Of a DNA stretch of 64,000 nucleotides, positions 17,171 to 25,263 are shown in pieces. How positions within the stretch are numbered: the stretch's first letter is position 1; each line of letters starts with the position of its first letter. Where the stretch lies: contig CAXUDB010000002.1 in the NCBI GenBank assembly GCA_964249755.1, forward strand, positions 310,001 to 374,000. The letters run 5' to 3'. The notes beneath the pieces were generated by a model, which was given only the letters and a program-made list of their open reading frames with translations, was not told the DNA's origin and did not search any database. Position numbers and translations under genes: made by a program. This stretch comes from Ilyomonas sp964249755. GTDB lineage: Bacteria; Bacteroidota; Bacteroidia; Chitinophagales; Chitinophagaceae.

Positions 17171-19306
17171 TCAATTCAACTCTATTTTTACCAACTCGCC
17201 TTTATTAATTTTAGCACCACTTTCTACTGATTGCGAAATCACTTTACCTACGCCTTTTACGCTTACTTTCAGCCCGATGTTCTCGCACAAATACAAGGCG
17301 TCTTTTAAGCCCATGCCTTGCAGGGCAGGCATTTGTTTAGATGATACGGAAAGAGCTTGCGCTAATGGCATTGTGTTGCCTTTAGAAAGTTTTGTCCATT
17401 CGTCACTGTTGCCTTTTCCTGCCACCGGTATATTCAATGTGTTTACAATGGTATTCACTTCATCGCCAGAGGCAGTGTAGGAATAAAGGCCGCTATCATT
17501 TTTGGCAACACCGGCATACTGCATACCGCTGCTTTGCCGAACGTATAAGCTGTATAAACGGTCTGAAATTTCGCGGAATACCGGACCTGCAACCGAACCG
17601 CCAAAATGTACCAGCGCATGGGGTTTTGTTTTGATGACCACGATGCAGGTAAATTGTGGATGCTCTGCCGGAAAATACCCCACAAACGTTGCCTGATAGA
17701 CACCATCGTCATAATGATAATTGCCATCGGCAACGTGCGCCGTACCGGTTTTTCCTGCTATGGCATAAGTGCAATTTTGAAATGCAGGCTTGCCGGTTCC
17801 TTCCGTTACCACGGCACGCATACACTGTTTGGCAGCATTGATAACAGAAGGAGATGCGATGTTTTCACGAAGCACTGTCGGCTCAAATTGCTTTATGATA
17901 ATGCCATCTTTCTGGATGTTGTCTACGAGGTAAGGCTTCATCATCCTGCCATTATTGGCTACCGCGTTATATAAGGTTAAGGTTTGCAGCGGACTTACCT
18001 GAATGGCATATCCAAAACTCATGGTAATCATATCGCTCAAACCTTCATGGTTCCGCTTCATGTTAGGAAGACGTGGCTTTGTTTCACCCAACAGATCAAT
18101 GCCGGTGATAGAATCAAGGCGAAACTGGTGCAGGTAATTTGAAAATTTAGAGGGCTGCGAGCCAAACGTGTTGTATGCAATTTTGCTCATGCCAACGTTG
18201 GAACTGGCGGCAAAGCATTCTTCTACAGTCATTACCGGTTTCGGCATTATTTCAGCCTCGGTTACGTTGCGTACACCCACGAAAGCATTACCGGTATTGC
18301 CAACCTCAACCATTGTATTAACGCTGGTTTTGCCTTCACTCAATACTGATAACAAGGTGGCAAGTTTGATGGTGGAACCCGGTTCGGAAGTACGCATGGC
18401 ATAATTGTAATCTTCCCAGTATTCGCCTTCTGAATTGCGGCCTAAGTTTGCCATTGCTTTTATCTTGCCGGTGCCGGTTTCCATTACCACGCAAGTGCCG
18501 GTTTGGGCTTCGCTTTTCAGCATGGTGTTTAGCAAAGCGTTTTCGGCTATCTCCTGAATATGCACATCCAGAGTTGTAATAATATCTTTTCCGTTTTCCG
18601 GTTCAATGTCTAAAGATTCATCAACCGGAACAGAAACACCGCCACCAATGGAACGCACCAAACGCTTGCCTGTCGTGCCTTTCAGTACGCTGTCGTAGGC
18701 TTGTTCCAGACCAATCTTTTGAGAGTTCCGGCGCTCCAAACCAATCGTTCTGTAGGCCAACATCTGGTAAGGATTTAAACGGATACTCCGCTCTTCGGCA
18801 ATAAACCCGCTGCGGTTTCTTCCTAAACGAACCAATGGAAACGTGCGCAGCTTCTGATAATCGCGGAAGCTTACTTTTTTGCGCAATAAAAAATAATGGT
18901 CCCCTCTTTTGTAACCGACATTCAATATTCGTTTATAATCATCTGCTGTTTTGTCTTTAAACAAATTGGCTAAGCAGTAACCCAATGAATCTACATTCTG
19001 CCTGAAGTTTTTGCCGCTTTTATCGCGCAATCCTTCGGCACCAAAATCAATATAGATGTCAAACTGCGGAATGCCGGTGCTTAGCATCTGCCCGTCGGCG
19101 CTATAAATAGTGCCCCGCTCAGCTTCTATTTCCTGTATGTGCTGGTGTAGGCTATCGCTCATAGCGCGCCAGTTATCACCCTGCACCTGTTGAATGTTGA
19201 AGGCTTTTATCATAACGGCAACACATACAATAACCAATAGGATAAAGCACAGATACACCCTCCAAAGGATGTCCCGCTTTACTTCTATGGTTTGTGCTGC
19301 TTTCAT
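17171..19306 (-). CDS. ftsI: Septal transpeptidase FtsI (PBP2/SpoVD-like, with PASTA)
   Basis: A class B penicillin-binding protein that cross-links septal peptidoglycan together with FtsW. It has one N-terminal TM helix (residues 17-35), a dimerisation domain, then the transpeptidase with SEPGSTIKLATL (SxxK nucleophile), SSNVG (SxN) and AGKTGTAHV (KTG). The C-terminus has a PASTA domain (MPALQGMGLKDALYLCENIG to the end), as in SpoVD-like proteins; E. coli FtsI lacks it, so this protein is longer (711 against 588). The stop of ftsL and the start of ftsI are 3 bp apart. Confidence 0.96.
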   Translation of the reverse strand: MKAAQTIEVKRDILWRVYLCFILLVIVCVAVMIKAFNIQQVQGDNWRAMSDSLHQHIQEIEAERGTIYSADGQMLSTGIPQFDIYIDFGAEGLRDKSGKNFRQNVDSLGYCLANLFKDKTADDYKRILNVGYKRGDHYFLLRKKVSFRDYQKLRTFPLVRLGRNRSGFIAEERSIRLNPYQMLAYRTIGLERRNSQKIGLEQAYDSVLKGTTGKRLVRSIGGGVSVPVDESLDIEPENGKDIITTLDVHIQEIAENALLNTMLKSEAQTGTCVVMETGTGKIKAMANLGRNSEGEYWEDYNYAMRTSEPGSTIKLATLLSVLSEGKTSVNTMVEVGNTGNAFVGVRNVTEAEIMPKPVMTVEECFAASSNVGMSKIAYNTFGSQPSKFSNYLHQFRLDSITGIDLLGETKPRLPNMKRNHEGLSDMITMSFGYAIQVSPLQTLTLYNAVANNGRMMKPYLVDNIQKDGIIIKQFEPTVLRENIASPSVINAAKQCMRAVVTEGTGKPAFQNCTYAIAGKTGTAHVADGNYHYDDGVYQATFVGYFPAEHPQFTCIVVIKTKPHALVHFGGSVAGPVFREISDRLYSLYVRQSSGMQYAGVAKNDSGLYSYTASGDEVNTIVNTLNIPVAGKGNSDEWTKLSKGNTMPLAQALSVSSKQMPALQGMGLKDALYLCENIGLKVSVKGVGKVISQSVESGAKINKGELVKIELN

Positions 19307-19309
19307 CTT

Positions 19310-19642
19310 TTACTTCTCTTCTTCGTTTTGTTTATTGTCAATAACAAGATGAGCCGGCGGCTCGGGTGATACTTTTAAACCTAGGGGAGCTGCGGCTTGT
19401 ACCATTTCTGCCTCCCGGCTTTTATACATCATCTCGCTCTTAACCGTTTTGTATTCGTATTGAAGCTCTTTCAACTGGGCGGCTGTTGTATTGATGCTGC
19501 GAATGGTTTTATCAGCGTAATGACCATTGGCGATATACAGCACTGCCAGCACTGCCAGAAACAAGAAAAACGGAATGTTTTTCAACACCCAGCCATAGTT
19601 GACAACCTGCCGTAACGATGCTTTGATTTTTTTGATGGCCAT
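19310..19642 (-). CDS. ftsL: FtsL-like division protein
   Basis: A 110-residue bitopic protein in the FtsL position between rsmH and ftsI. One TM helix (residues 23-39, IPFFLFLAVLAVLYIAN) is followed by a leucine/heptad-patterned coiled coil (TIRSINTTAAQLKELQYEYK). FtsL stabilises the FtsQLB complex and activates FtsWI. Sequence conservation in this family is low, so the call rests on position, size and topology. It is basic at the N-terminus (MAIKKIKASLRQ). Confidence 0.85.
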   Translation of the reverse strand: MAIKKIKASLRQVVNYGWVLKNIPFFLFLAVLAVLYIANGHYADKTIRSINTTAAQLKELQYEYKTVKSEMMYKSREAEMVQAAAPLGLKVSPEPPAHLVIDNKQNEEEK

Positions 19643-19666
19643 TGGTTCTTTGTTAGCTGTTTCTTT

Positions 19667-20596
19667 TTATATTTTTTCCGCTATCCTCAGCTTTGCGCTG
19701 CGGCTGCGGCTGTTCTGTTTCATTTCTGTGTCTGTAGGCACAATCGGCTTTTTAGTAATGATGCGGAACTCTCTTTTTTTCTCCGTGTTTTCAAATGGAT
19801 TATCATCCGTTTCCTCTACAAAGCTTCCGGTTTTGAAAAAGTTTTTCACCAGCCGGTCTTCGCCCGAATGAAAAGTGATGACTGCAATGCGTCCCTCTTT
19901 CTTCAACACCTGCGCAGCGCTTTGCAATAATTCCCTTAATGCGCCCATTTCATCATTTACTTCTATCCGCAGTGCCTGGAACACCTGTGCAAAGTATTTA
20001 TTTGGGTTTCCCTTCACCACCGGCTGCAGTGAAGAAAGAAAAGCGGAAATCGTTTTAAAAGAGCCAGTGCTGCGATGTTGTACAATATGCTTTGCCAATG
20101 TTCTTGCATTTGTTACTTCGCCATATTGTTCAAACATCTTATGCAGTTGCGACTCATCATAGCTTTGTAAGATGTCTGCTGCGGTTGCTATGCCTCTTTT
20201 ATCCATCCGCATATCCAGCGGTCCGTCAAAGCGGATGGAGAAGCCTCTTTCTCCTTCGTTGAACTGGTGACTGCTGACGCCAAGATCAGCAAGGATGCCA
20301 TCTACTTCATTTATTTTATGCAACCGCAGGAAGCGTTGCAGATGGCGAAAGTTGCTTTGTATAAAAACAACCCGGTCGTCCTCCGGAACATTGCGCTTTG
20401 CATCTTCGTCCTGGTCAAAAGCAACGAGTTTACCTTCTTTGCCCAACTCCTGTAAAATGCCGCGACTATGTCCGCCGCCGCCAAACGTGGCATCTACATA
20501 TACACCGTTTTCCTTTATCGTCAATCCAACCAATGCTTCCTTGTACAAAACAGGAATGTGGTAAGTGCTGCTGACTGGTTCTGTTGTTTCTTTCAT
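19667..20596 (-). CDS. rsmH: 16S rRNA (cytosine-1402-N4) methyltransferase RsmH
   Basis: Methylates N4 of C1402 in 16S rRNA using S-adenosylmethionine. HIPVLYKEALVGL, VDATFGGGGHSRGIL (SAM-binding) and GILADLGVSSHQFNEGERGF are signature motifs, as are FQALRIEVNDEMGAL and VITFHSGEDRLVKNFF. At 309 residues the length is typical. Its ATG overlaps the mraZ stop by one base (TGATG), so translation is coupled. It is the second gene of the operon, as is standard. Confidence 0.97.
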   Translation of the reverse strand: MKETTEPVSSTYHIPVLYKEALVGLTIKENGVYVDATFGGGGHSRGILQELGKEGKLVAFDQDEDAKRNVPEDDRVVFIQSNFRHLQRFLRLHKINEVDGILADLGVSSHQFNEGERGFSIRFDGPLDMRMDKRGIATAADILQSYDESQLHKMFEQYGEVTNARTLAKHIVQHRSTGSFKTISAFLSSLQPVVKGNPNKYFAQVFQALRIEVNDEMGALRELLQSAAQVLKKEGRIAVITFHSGEDRLVKNFFKTGSFVEETDDNPFENTEKKREFRIITKKPIVPTDTEMKQNSRSRSAKLRIAEKI

Positions 20597-21051
20597 CAGA
20601 TCACAACATTATAATCAACCATTACACTCCTGGCATTGTCGCTGAAATTGACGCTTAATGATTCAATGAGCTCTTTGTATTTCTTCGTATCCCAGATTTC
20701 CAGCTTGTTGGTGGCAGAAGACAGCGTGATGTCTTTCTGCAAGCCTGCATATTCTTTTAACGTTGGCGGTATCAGCATGCGACCTGCGCCGTCTAATTCT
20801 ATCTCGCTTGCGCTGCCTAAAAAGAAACGGCGGAATTCCCTTACTTTGGGGTCAAAATCGTTCAACTGACTTAACTTTTCGTAAATGGGTTTCCAACTTG
20901 ATACCGGATACAGCCACAGGCATTTCTCGGTACCACGACAGACCACAAATGTGTTTTCTCCTTCGAACAGTTGCTTTTTGAAGCCGCCCGGAAGCAGAAA
21001 ACGACCTTTGGGATCGAGTGTAGATTCATATTCGCCGAGAAAACCAGTCAT
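20596..21051 (-). CDS. mraZ: Transcriptional regulator MraZ
   Basis: First gene of the dcw operon and its regulator. MTGFLGEYESTLDPKGRFLL begins the first AbrB-like domain; a second (FFLGSASEIELDGAGRMLIP) follows, which gives the pseudo-twofold ring-forming protein. ATG at 21051 fits the family start; a GTG at 21078 would add nine residues. MraZ binds repeats upstream of its own gene and usually represses the cluster. Matching repeats are present here (21075-21101). Confidence 0.95.
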   Translation of the reverse strand: MTGFLGEYESTLDPKGRFLLPGGFKKQLFEGENTFVVCRGTEKCLWLYPVSSWKPIYEKLSQLNDFDPKVREFRRFFLGSASEIELDGAGRMLIPPTLKEYAGLQKDITLSSATNKLEIWDTKKYKELIESLSVNFSDNARSVMVDYNVVI

Positions 21052-21074
21052 TTGGATAAAAATGCTATTTATTG

Positions 21075-21122
21075 ACACAAAATAACACTTTTTACCACTT
21101 TCGATTCTAAAATTGAAAGTGT
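21075..21122 (-). promoter_or_regulatory. MraZ-box-like repeats in the dcw operon promoter
   Basis: On the minus strand three repeats lie exactly 10 bp apart: AAAGTGG (21101-21095), AAAGTGT (21091-21085) and TTTGTGT (21081-21075). An AAAGTGT in the opposite orientation follows on the plus strand (21116-21122), so the region is also a palindrome (AATAACACTTT / AAAGTGTTATT). MraZ is known to bind tandem repeats with about 10-bp period, TGGG-type in E. coli and AAAGTG-type in Mollicutes. The match in sequence and spacing supports an autoregulatory site 24 bp or more upstream of the mraZ ATG. Confidence 0.75.
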
Positions 21123-21180
21123 TATTTTATCCACCCGATGTCAACAACAATCAAAGCATTGCTGCCATTGGTTTGTGGAT

Positions 21181-21208
21181 GCAATAACCTAAAAAACTTA
21201 GTTATTGC
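21181..21208. promoter_or_regulatory. Inverted repeat in the mraZ-queA divergent region
   Basis: GCAATAAC (21181-21188) and GTTATTGC (21201-21208) form a perfect 8-bp inverted repeat around 12 AT-rich bases. It is 37 bp upstream of queA. Nearby are three sequences within one or two bases of the DnaA box TTATCCACA (21127-21135, 21173-21181 and 21220-21228 by complement). It could be a regulator site; I cannot name the protein. Confidence 0.4.
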
Positions 21209-21244
21209 CATGTATAACCTGTGGAAAAACTGTGTATAGCTGTG

Positions 21245-22471
21245 ATGAAACAAGATTTACTGCTGATAAAAGACTTTAATTATGATTTGCCGGATGAACA
21301 AATTGCGAAACATCCCTTGCCTTGCCGGCATGACAGTCAATTAATGATATATAGAGAAGGCGAAATAAAAGTTTCTCAGTACAAGTGCCTCGCTGAATAC
21401 CTGCCTTCAAATACGCTATTGGTCTTTAATAATACAAAGGTGGTCGAGGTGAGATTGCTCTTTACTAAAGAAACCGGCAGTGTGATTGAAGTGTTTTGCC
21501 TGGAGCCTGCCGGCGACTACAAAGACATTACTACTGCCATGTTGCAGCATGGCAGTGTAAGGTGGAAGTGCCTGGTAGGCGGCGCAAAAAAATGGAAGGA
21601 AGAAGTTCTGACGAGCACAAGGGACTATGATAAAAAAGAGGTGAAGATAACAGCCAGAAAGCTGGTGAAAGAAGCGGAGAATTTCCTCGTTGAATTTAAG
21701 TGGAACGATGAAACACTGAGCTTTGCAGAAGTTCTTCACCTGTTTGGAAATGTTCCTTTACCGCCTTACTTAAAACGCGCTGCAGAGGAAGAAGATAAAG
21801 AACGCTATCAAACCATTTATGCAAAGCAGGATGGCTCGGTAGCTGCACCCACAGCAGGTTTGCACTTTACGGATGAAGTGTTTGCTGGTTTGAAAAAGAA
21901 GGAAATTGAAACTGTTTATCTTACACTTCATGTTGGTGCGGGAACCTTTCAACCGGTGAAGACAGAAGCAGTGAGTGACCACCAGATGCATACAGAGTTT
22001 ATTGAGGTTTCTATTGATTTGATAGAACGGTTGATTCACACTTCCACCCAAAAAATAGTTGCGGTAGGAACTACTTCACTACGCACGCTCGAAAGCCTGT
22101 ACTGGCTGGGTGTAAAAGCGATTTATGAAGGCAACATTGATTTGGAAGAATTGTTCTTATCGCAGTGGGAAGCATATGAGTTACCTCAAGGCATTAGCGC
22201 TTCTGAGGCACTTCAGGCTTTATATAACTGTATGAGGAAACAACAACAAACAAAGCTAATTGCAAGAACAAGTATCCTTATAGCACCGGGCTATAAACTA
22301 AGAATGGCAGAGGGCTTAATTACAAATTTCCATCAGCCGCAGTCAACCTTACTGTTGTTAGTGGCAGCCCTGATCGATGAAGACTGGAAGCGCGTATATC
22401 AATATGCATTAGATAACGAATTTCGATTCCTGAGTTATGGCGATGGAAGCTTGTTGTGGAAGAAGAATTAA
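21245..22471 (+). CDS. queA: S-adenosylmethionine:tRNA ribosyltransferase-isomerase (QueA)
   Basis: Makes epoxyqueuosine in tRNA by transferring the ribosyl group of S-adenosylmethionine to preQ1 at position 34. FNYDLPDEQIAKHPLPCRHDSQLM, LLVFNNTKVVEVRL and DGSVAAPTAGLHFTDEV are QueA motifs, and LHVGAGTFQPVKTE and LITNFHQPQSTLLLL are strongly conserved. ATG at 21245 is chosen over the GTG at 21221. At 408 residues it is longer than the 350 of E. coli, as is common in this phylum. It is divergent from mraZ and its stop overlaps that of the toxin gene on the other strand. Confidence 0.93.
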   Translation: MKQDLLLIKDFNYDLPDEQIAKHPLPCRHDSQLMIYREGEIKVSQYKCLAEYLPSNTLLVFNNTKVVEVRLLFTKETGSVIEVFCLEPAGDYKDITTAMLQHGSVRWKCLVGGAKKWKEEVLTSTRDYDKKEVKITARKLVKEAENFLVEFKWNDETLSFAEVLHLFGNVPLPPYLKRAAEEEDKERYQTIYAKQDGSVAAPTAGLHFTDEVFAGLKKKEIETVYLTLHVGAGTFQPVKTEAVSDHQMHTEFIEVSIDLIERLIHTSTQKIVAVGTTSLRTLESLYWLGVKAIYEGNIDLEELFLSQWEAYELPQGISASEALQALYNCMRKQQQTKLIARTSILIAPGYKLRMAEGLITNFHQPQSTLLLLVAALIDEDWKRVYQYALDNEFRFLSYGDGSLLWKKN

Positions 22472-22782
22472 GTTTCAAATGGTTTCAATGAATCTATATT
22501 GCTAAGTTCTCTTGATTGATGGTGTATGGTAATTATGCTAATTATACTATTGTTATAAGTATAAATAATACGATAGTGTTTATACAACAATTGTTTTAAA
22601 TCTTTATCCCTATCAGGATAAAGGGTTCTACCTTGATCAGGATACGTCTTTAATATTTTAATTCGTTCTTTTAATTCTCTAATGAACCTTTTTGCGTTGA
22701 AAGCAGAATCTATAGAGATAAAATCGTAAATACTTTTTTTAAAATCGGTAAGTGCAGGAACTGAATATTGGAGTTTCACCAT
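22468..22782 (-). CDS. ParE/RelE-family toxin
   Basis: A 104-residue protein with the compact pattern of the RelE/ParE superfamily: YSVPALTDFKKSIYDFI, FIRELKERIKILKTYPDQGR, then LYKHYRIIYTYNNSIISIITIHHQSR, with the basic and aromatic residues and terminal HH/SR usual in ParE-like toxins. Whether it acts on gyrase or on ribosome-bound mRNA cannot be told. Its ATG overlaps the antitoxin stop by 7 bp. Its TAA stop overlaps the queA TAA stop on the other strand in a shared TTAA. Confidence 0.85.
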   Translation of the reverse strand: MVKLQYSVPALTDFKKSIYDFISIDSAFNAKRFIRELKERIKILKTYPDQGRTLYPDRDKDLKQLLYKHYRIIYTYNNSIISIITIHHQSRELSNIDSLKPFET

Positions 22783-22961
22783 GATTCTATTTCTCTATCT
22801 ACATCTTCATCAGACATCGTTTCACCATTCTTGATTGCTTCTAATCCGCGCTCAATTTTTTCCAGCAAAACCAATTCTTCGAATACTACATCAATGTGCG
22901 TAAATCTTTCCTCCGGCATAGCTTCAATAGCTTCTAATACCTGTTTTTTGGTGAGTGTCAT
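22776..22961 (-). CDS. Antitoxin of the ParE/RelE-type pair
   Basis: A 61-residue acidic protein (MTLTKKQVLEAIEAMPEERF ... SDEDVDREIESW) directly before the toxin, with a 7-bp overlap (ATGGTGA). The small size, acidity and position are typical of an antitoxin, but I do not recognise a known DNA-binding fold. It lies 29 bp after the M16 peptidase gene and may be read from that transcript. Confidence 0.75.
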   Translation of the reverse strand: MTLTKKQVLEAIEAMPEERFTHIDVVFEELVLLEKIERGLEAIKNGETMSDEDVDREIESW

Positions 22962-22990
22962 ACTCCAATGTTTTCTTGCAAATTACATTT

Positions 22991-24229
22991 TTAATTCCGG
23001 CTGTAATACCGCAATGTGTTGCTGTTTTTCTTATCAAAAATCAACCGGCTGTGTTGCTGAATTTCTTCTGCTGTGATAGCTTGATATTTGCCGAGCTCTT
23101 TATTCATTAGATCGGCATCGCCAAGCAGTTCATAATAAGCAAGGCTGTTAGCTCGGTTCATAAGGGTCATATCCTCAAACGCAATGCTGCTTTCAGTTTT
23201 ATTCTTCACCTTTTCAAGTTCTGTTTCTGTTACCAAAGACGAGGTGATCTTTTCCAGTTCCGCTTCAATGGCGTTTTCGGCTTCTTCCATTTTCCTGCCG
23301 CGTACCAGTTTGCCTTCAATCGCCAGCAAGCCTTTGTCGGTGCTGCCGAAATGATAGCAATCAATGTTGCTAAATATCTGTTGTTCCTTCACCAAGGATT
23401 GGTACAAACGAGAGGATTGACCGCCGCCTAAAATTTCTGTAATCAGTTCCGTTGTATAATAGCCTTTGTCAAGTCTCGCATCCATGTGCCAGGTTTTATA
23501 AAAGGCATCCAGCGGCACATCCGCATAAACATCCAACACGCGCGGCTCCGTTTGCTCCGGCTCCTGAGGAAGATGGCGGTTGTATTTTTCACCCGGCGCT
23601 ATCGGCTCAAACCATTTTTGACACAGCGCCTTTACTTGTTCAGTAGTTACATTTCCTGCAACCACTAATATTGCATTCGCCGGCGTGTAATGCTTAAAGA
23701 AAAAATGCTTTACATCTTCCAGTTTGGCATCCTTTATTTGCTGCAAATCCTGCCCAATCGTCATCCAGCGATAGGGATGCGTGGTGTAAGCCAGCTCACG
23801 CATTTTATGCCAGGCATCGCCATACGGCTTATTGATGTAATGTTCTTTAAACTCTTCACACACCACTTTGCGCTGAACATCTAAACTTCTCTTTGAAAAA
23901 GCCAGACTCAGCATCCGGTCGCTCTCTAACCAGAAAGCCGTTTCCAAATTTTCGACCGGTAACTGGCAGTAATAATTTGTAAGATCGTTGGTTGTATAGG
24001 CATTGTTCTCACCACCCGCTTTTTGTAAAGGCTCATCATAATCTTTAATGTTGATGCTGCCGCCAAACATCAGGTGTTCAAAAAGATGCGCAAACCCTGT
24101 TTTGTCAGGGCTTTCATCCCTTGCACCTACATCATACATCACATTCACTACTGCCATCGGCGTTGTCGTGTCGGGATGCACCAGCACCCGTAATCCATTC
24201 TCTAAAACAAACCTGTCGTATGCAATCAT
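22991..24229 (-). CDS. M16-family zinc metallopeptidase
   Basis: A pitrilysin-type peptidase of 412 residues from ATG at 24229 (MIAYDRFVLENGLRVLVHPD). The inverted zinc motif is complete: HLFEHLMF (HxxEH), with the third ligand in the downstream glutamate region (VVCEEFKEHY). LNGL and the second half (ITEILGGGQSSRLYQSLVKE) are characteristic of the catalytic-type M16B subunit. No signal peptide, so it is probably cytoplasmic. It lies upstream of the toxin-antitoxin pair on the same strand. Confidence 0.93.
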   Translation of the reverse strand: MIAYDRFVLENGLRVLVHPDTTTPMAVVNVMYDVGARDESPDKTGFAHLFEHLMFGGSINIKDYDEPLQKAGGENNAYTTNDLTNYYCQLPVENLETAFWLESDRMLSLAFSKRSLDVQRKVVCEEFKEHYINKPYGDAWHKMRELAYTTHPYRWMTIGQDLQQIKDAKLEDVKHFFFKHYTPANAILVVAGNVTTEQVKALCQKWFEPIAPGEKYNRHLPQEPEQTEPRVLDVYADVPLDAFYKTWHMDARLDKGYYTTELITEILGGGQSSRLYQSLVKEQQIFSNIDCYHFGSTDKGLLAIEGKLVRGRKMEEAENAIEAELEKITSSLVTETELEKVKNKTESSIAFEDMTLMNRANSLAYYELLGDADLMNKELGKYQAITAEEIQQHSRLIFDKKNSNTLRYYSRN

Positions 24230-24279
24230 AAGGGTGCAAATATAATTTGACAAAGGGTGATTTTTAATTTATGATTTGT

Positions 24280-24440
24280 GAAGAAGAAAGCTATGAGGTA
24301 CAAGCGATAAGCTGCCAGTCTTAATCTGCAAACTGCAGAGATGAAACAAGAGATAAGGCGTGATTAACGATTGAATATTACTCTTTGATCCTTTTTACAT
24401 TTAGCTTGTAACTTGTAGCTGCCAGCTTGCAACTCTCTCT
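24280..24440. repeat. AGCTTGTAACTTGTAGCTGCCAG word palindrome
   Basis: The left part contains GCTATGAGGTACAAGC then GATAAGCTGCCAG; the right part contains TTAGCTTGTAACTTGTAGC then TGCCAGCTTGCAACTC. They are built from variants of one word (AAGCTACAAG / CTTGTAGCTT) and can pair imperfectly over about 40 bp. This is the same kind of structure as the ftsA-ftsZ and murE-end elements, with a different word. Confidence 0.5.
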
Positions 24441-24470
24441 TTGTCATTGCCGCGTAACAAATCGTTATTG

Positions 24471-24503
24471 TTGAAAAGCCACGGCGCTTTTTCGCTAATT
24501 TTG
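24471..24503 (+). promoter_or_regulatory. Bacteroidota-type promoter of the nifU-like gene
   Basis: TTG at 24471-24473 and TAATTTTG at 24496-24503 match the -33 and -7 boxes of the primary sigma factor of this phylum (TTG, then TAnnTTTG), with 22 bp between. The predicted start of transcription is near 24510, giving a leader of about 55 nt. Confidence 0.65.
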
Positions 24504-24564
24504 TTTTTCATTCCTTTCCGGAATGGCGAATCATTTGCGTTAAATAAGAACAAAACGAACCGAT

Positions 24565-25164
24565 ATGATAAAGACAGGTAATCCCGTTATTTCCATTTAT
24601 ACAGAAATGACGCCGAACCCCGAGACAATGAAGTTTGTGGCCAACAAACTGTTATATCCCGGCAAGAGCATAGATTTTCAGGACGAAATGAGCGCCTGGC
24701 CTTCGCCATTGGCGAAAGAGCTGTTCTCTTTCCCTTTTATTAAAAGTGTGTTTATCGCTTCTAATTTCGTTACGCTCACCAAAACAGCCGATACAGAAGA
24801 CTGGCAGGATGTGATTCCTTCCATCAAGGAATTTCTAAAAGAATACTTAGAGAATGGCGGCATGGTAGTGAACGACGACGAGGTGGCAAAGATGAAGCAG
24901 GAAGCCAGCAATACTGTTGAGGCAGACGATGACGATGTGGTAAAGCGTATTAAAGAATTGCTTGATAATTACGTGAAGCCGGCCGTGGAAATGGATGGTG
25001 GCGCCATTCAGTTTAAAAGCTATACCGATGGTGTGGTGAACCTGATGTTGCAAGGCAGTTGCAGCGGCTGCCCATCTTCGATGATAACGCTGAAAGCCGG
25101 CATTGAAGGCATGATGAAGCGCATGATACCCGAAGTGAAAGAAGTGGTTGCCGAAGCCGAATAA
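24565..25164 (+). CDS. NifU-family Fe-S scaffold protein (Nfu type)
   Basis: A 199-residue protein with an N-terminal Nfu domain (ISIYTEMTPNPETMKFVANK) and a C-terminal NifU domain (IKELLDNYVKPAVEMDGGAIQ, then GSCSGCPSSMITLKAGIE). The CxxC in CSGC binds a transient [4Fe-4S] cluster for delivery to client proteins. Its own promoter and a strong terminator (25198-25227) suggest a single-gene unit. Confidence 0.93.
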   Translation: MIKTGNPVISIYTEMTPNPETMKFVANKLLYPGKSIDFQDEMSAWPSPLAKELFSFPFIKSVFIASNFVTLTKTADTEDWQDVIPSIKEFLKEYLENGGMVVNDDEVAKMKQEASNTVEADDDDVVKRIKELLDNYVKPAVEMDGGAIQFKSYTDGVVNLMLQGSCSGCPSSMITLKAGIEGMMKRMIPEVKEVVAEAE

Positions 25165-25197
25165 TTTGTTTTGTGTGTGATGTGATATTTAAGAAAG

Positions 25198-25227
25198 AGC
25201 GCCTCCTTAGTGAGGCGCTTTTTTTTA
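25198..25227 (+). terminator. Rho-independent terminator after the nifU-like gene
   Basis: AGCGCCTC (25198-25205) and GAGGCGCT (25212-25219) pair around a 6-nt loop and are followed by eight T. A textbook intrinsic terminator 34 bp after the stop codon. Confidence 0.9.
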
Positions 25228-25263
25228 GTGCGGATGGATTACTTTTAATTTAAAATCCTCCAT

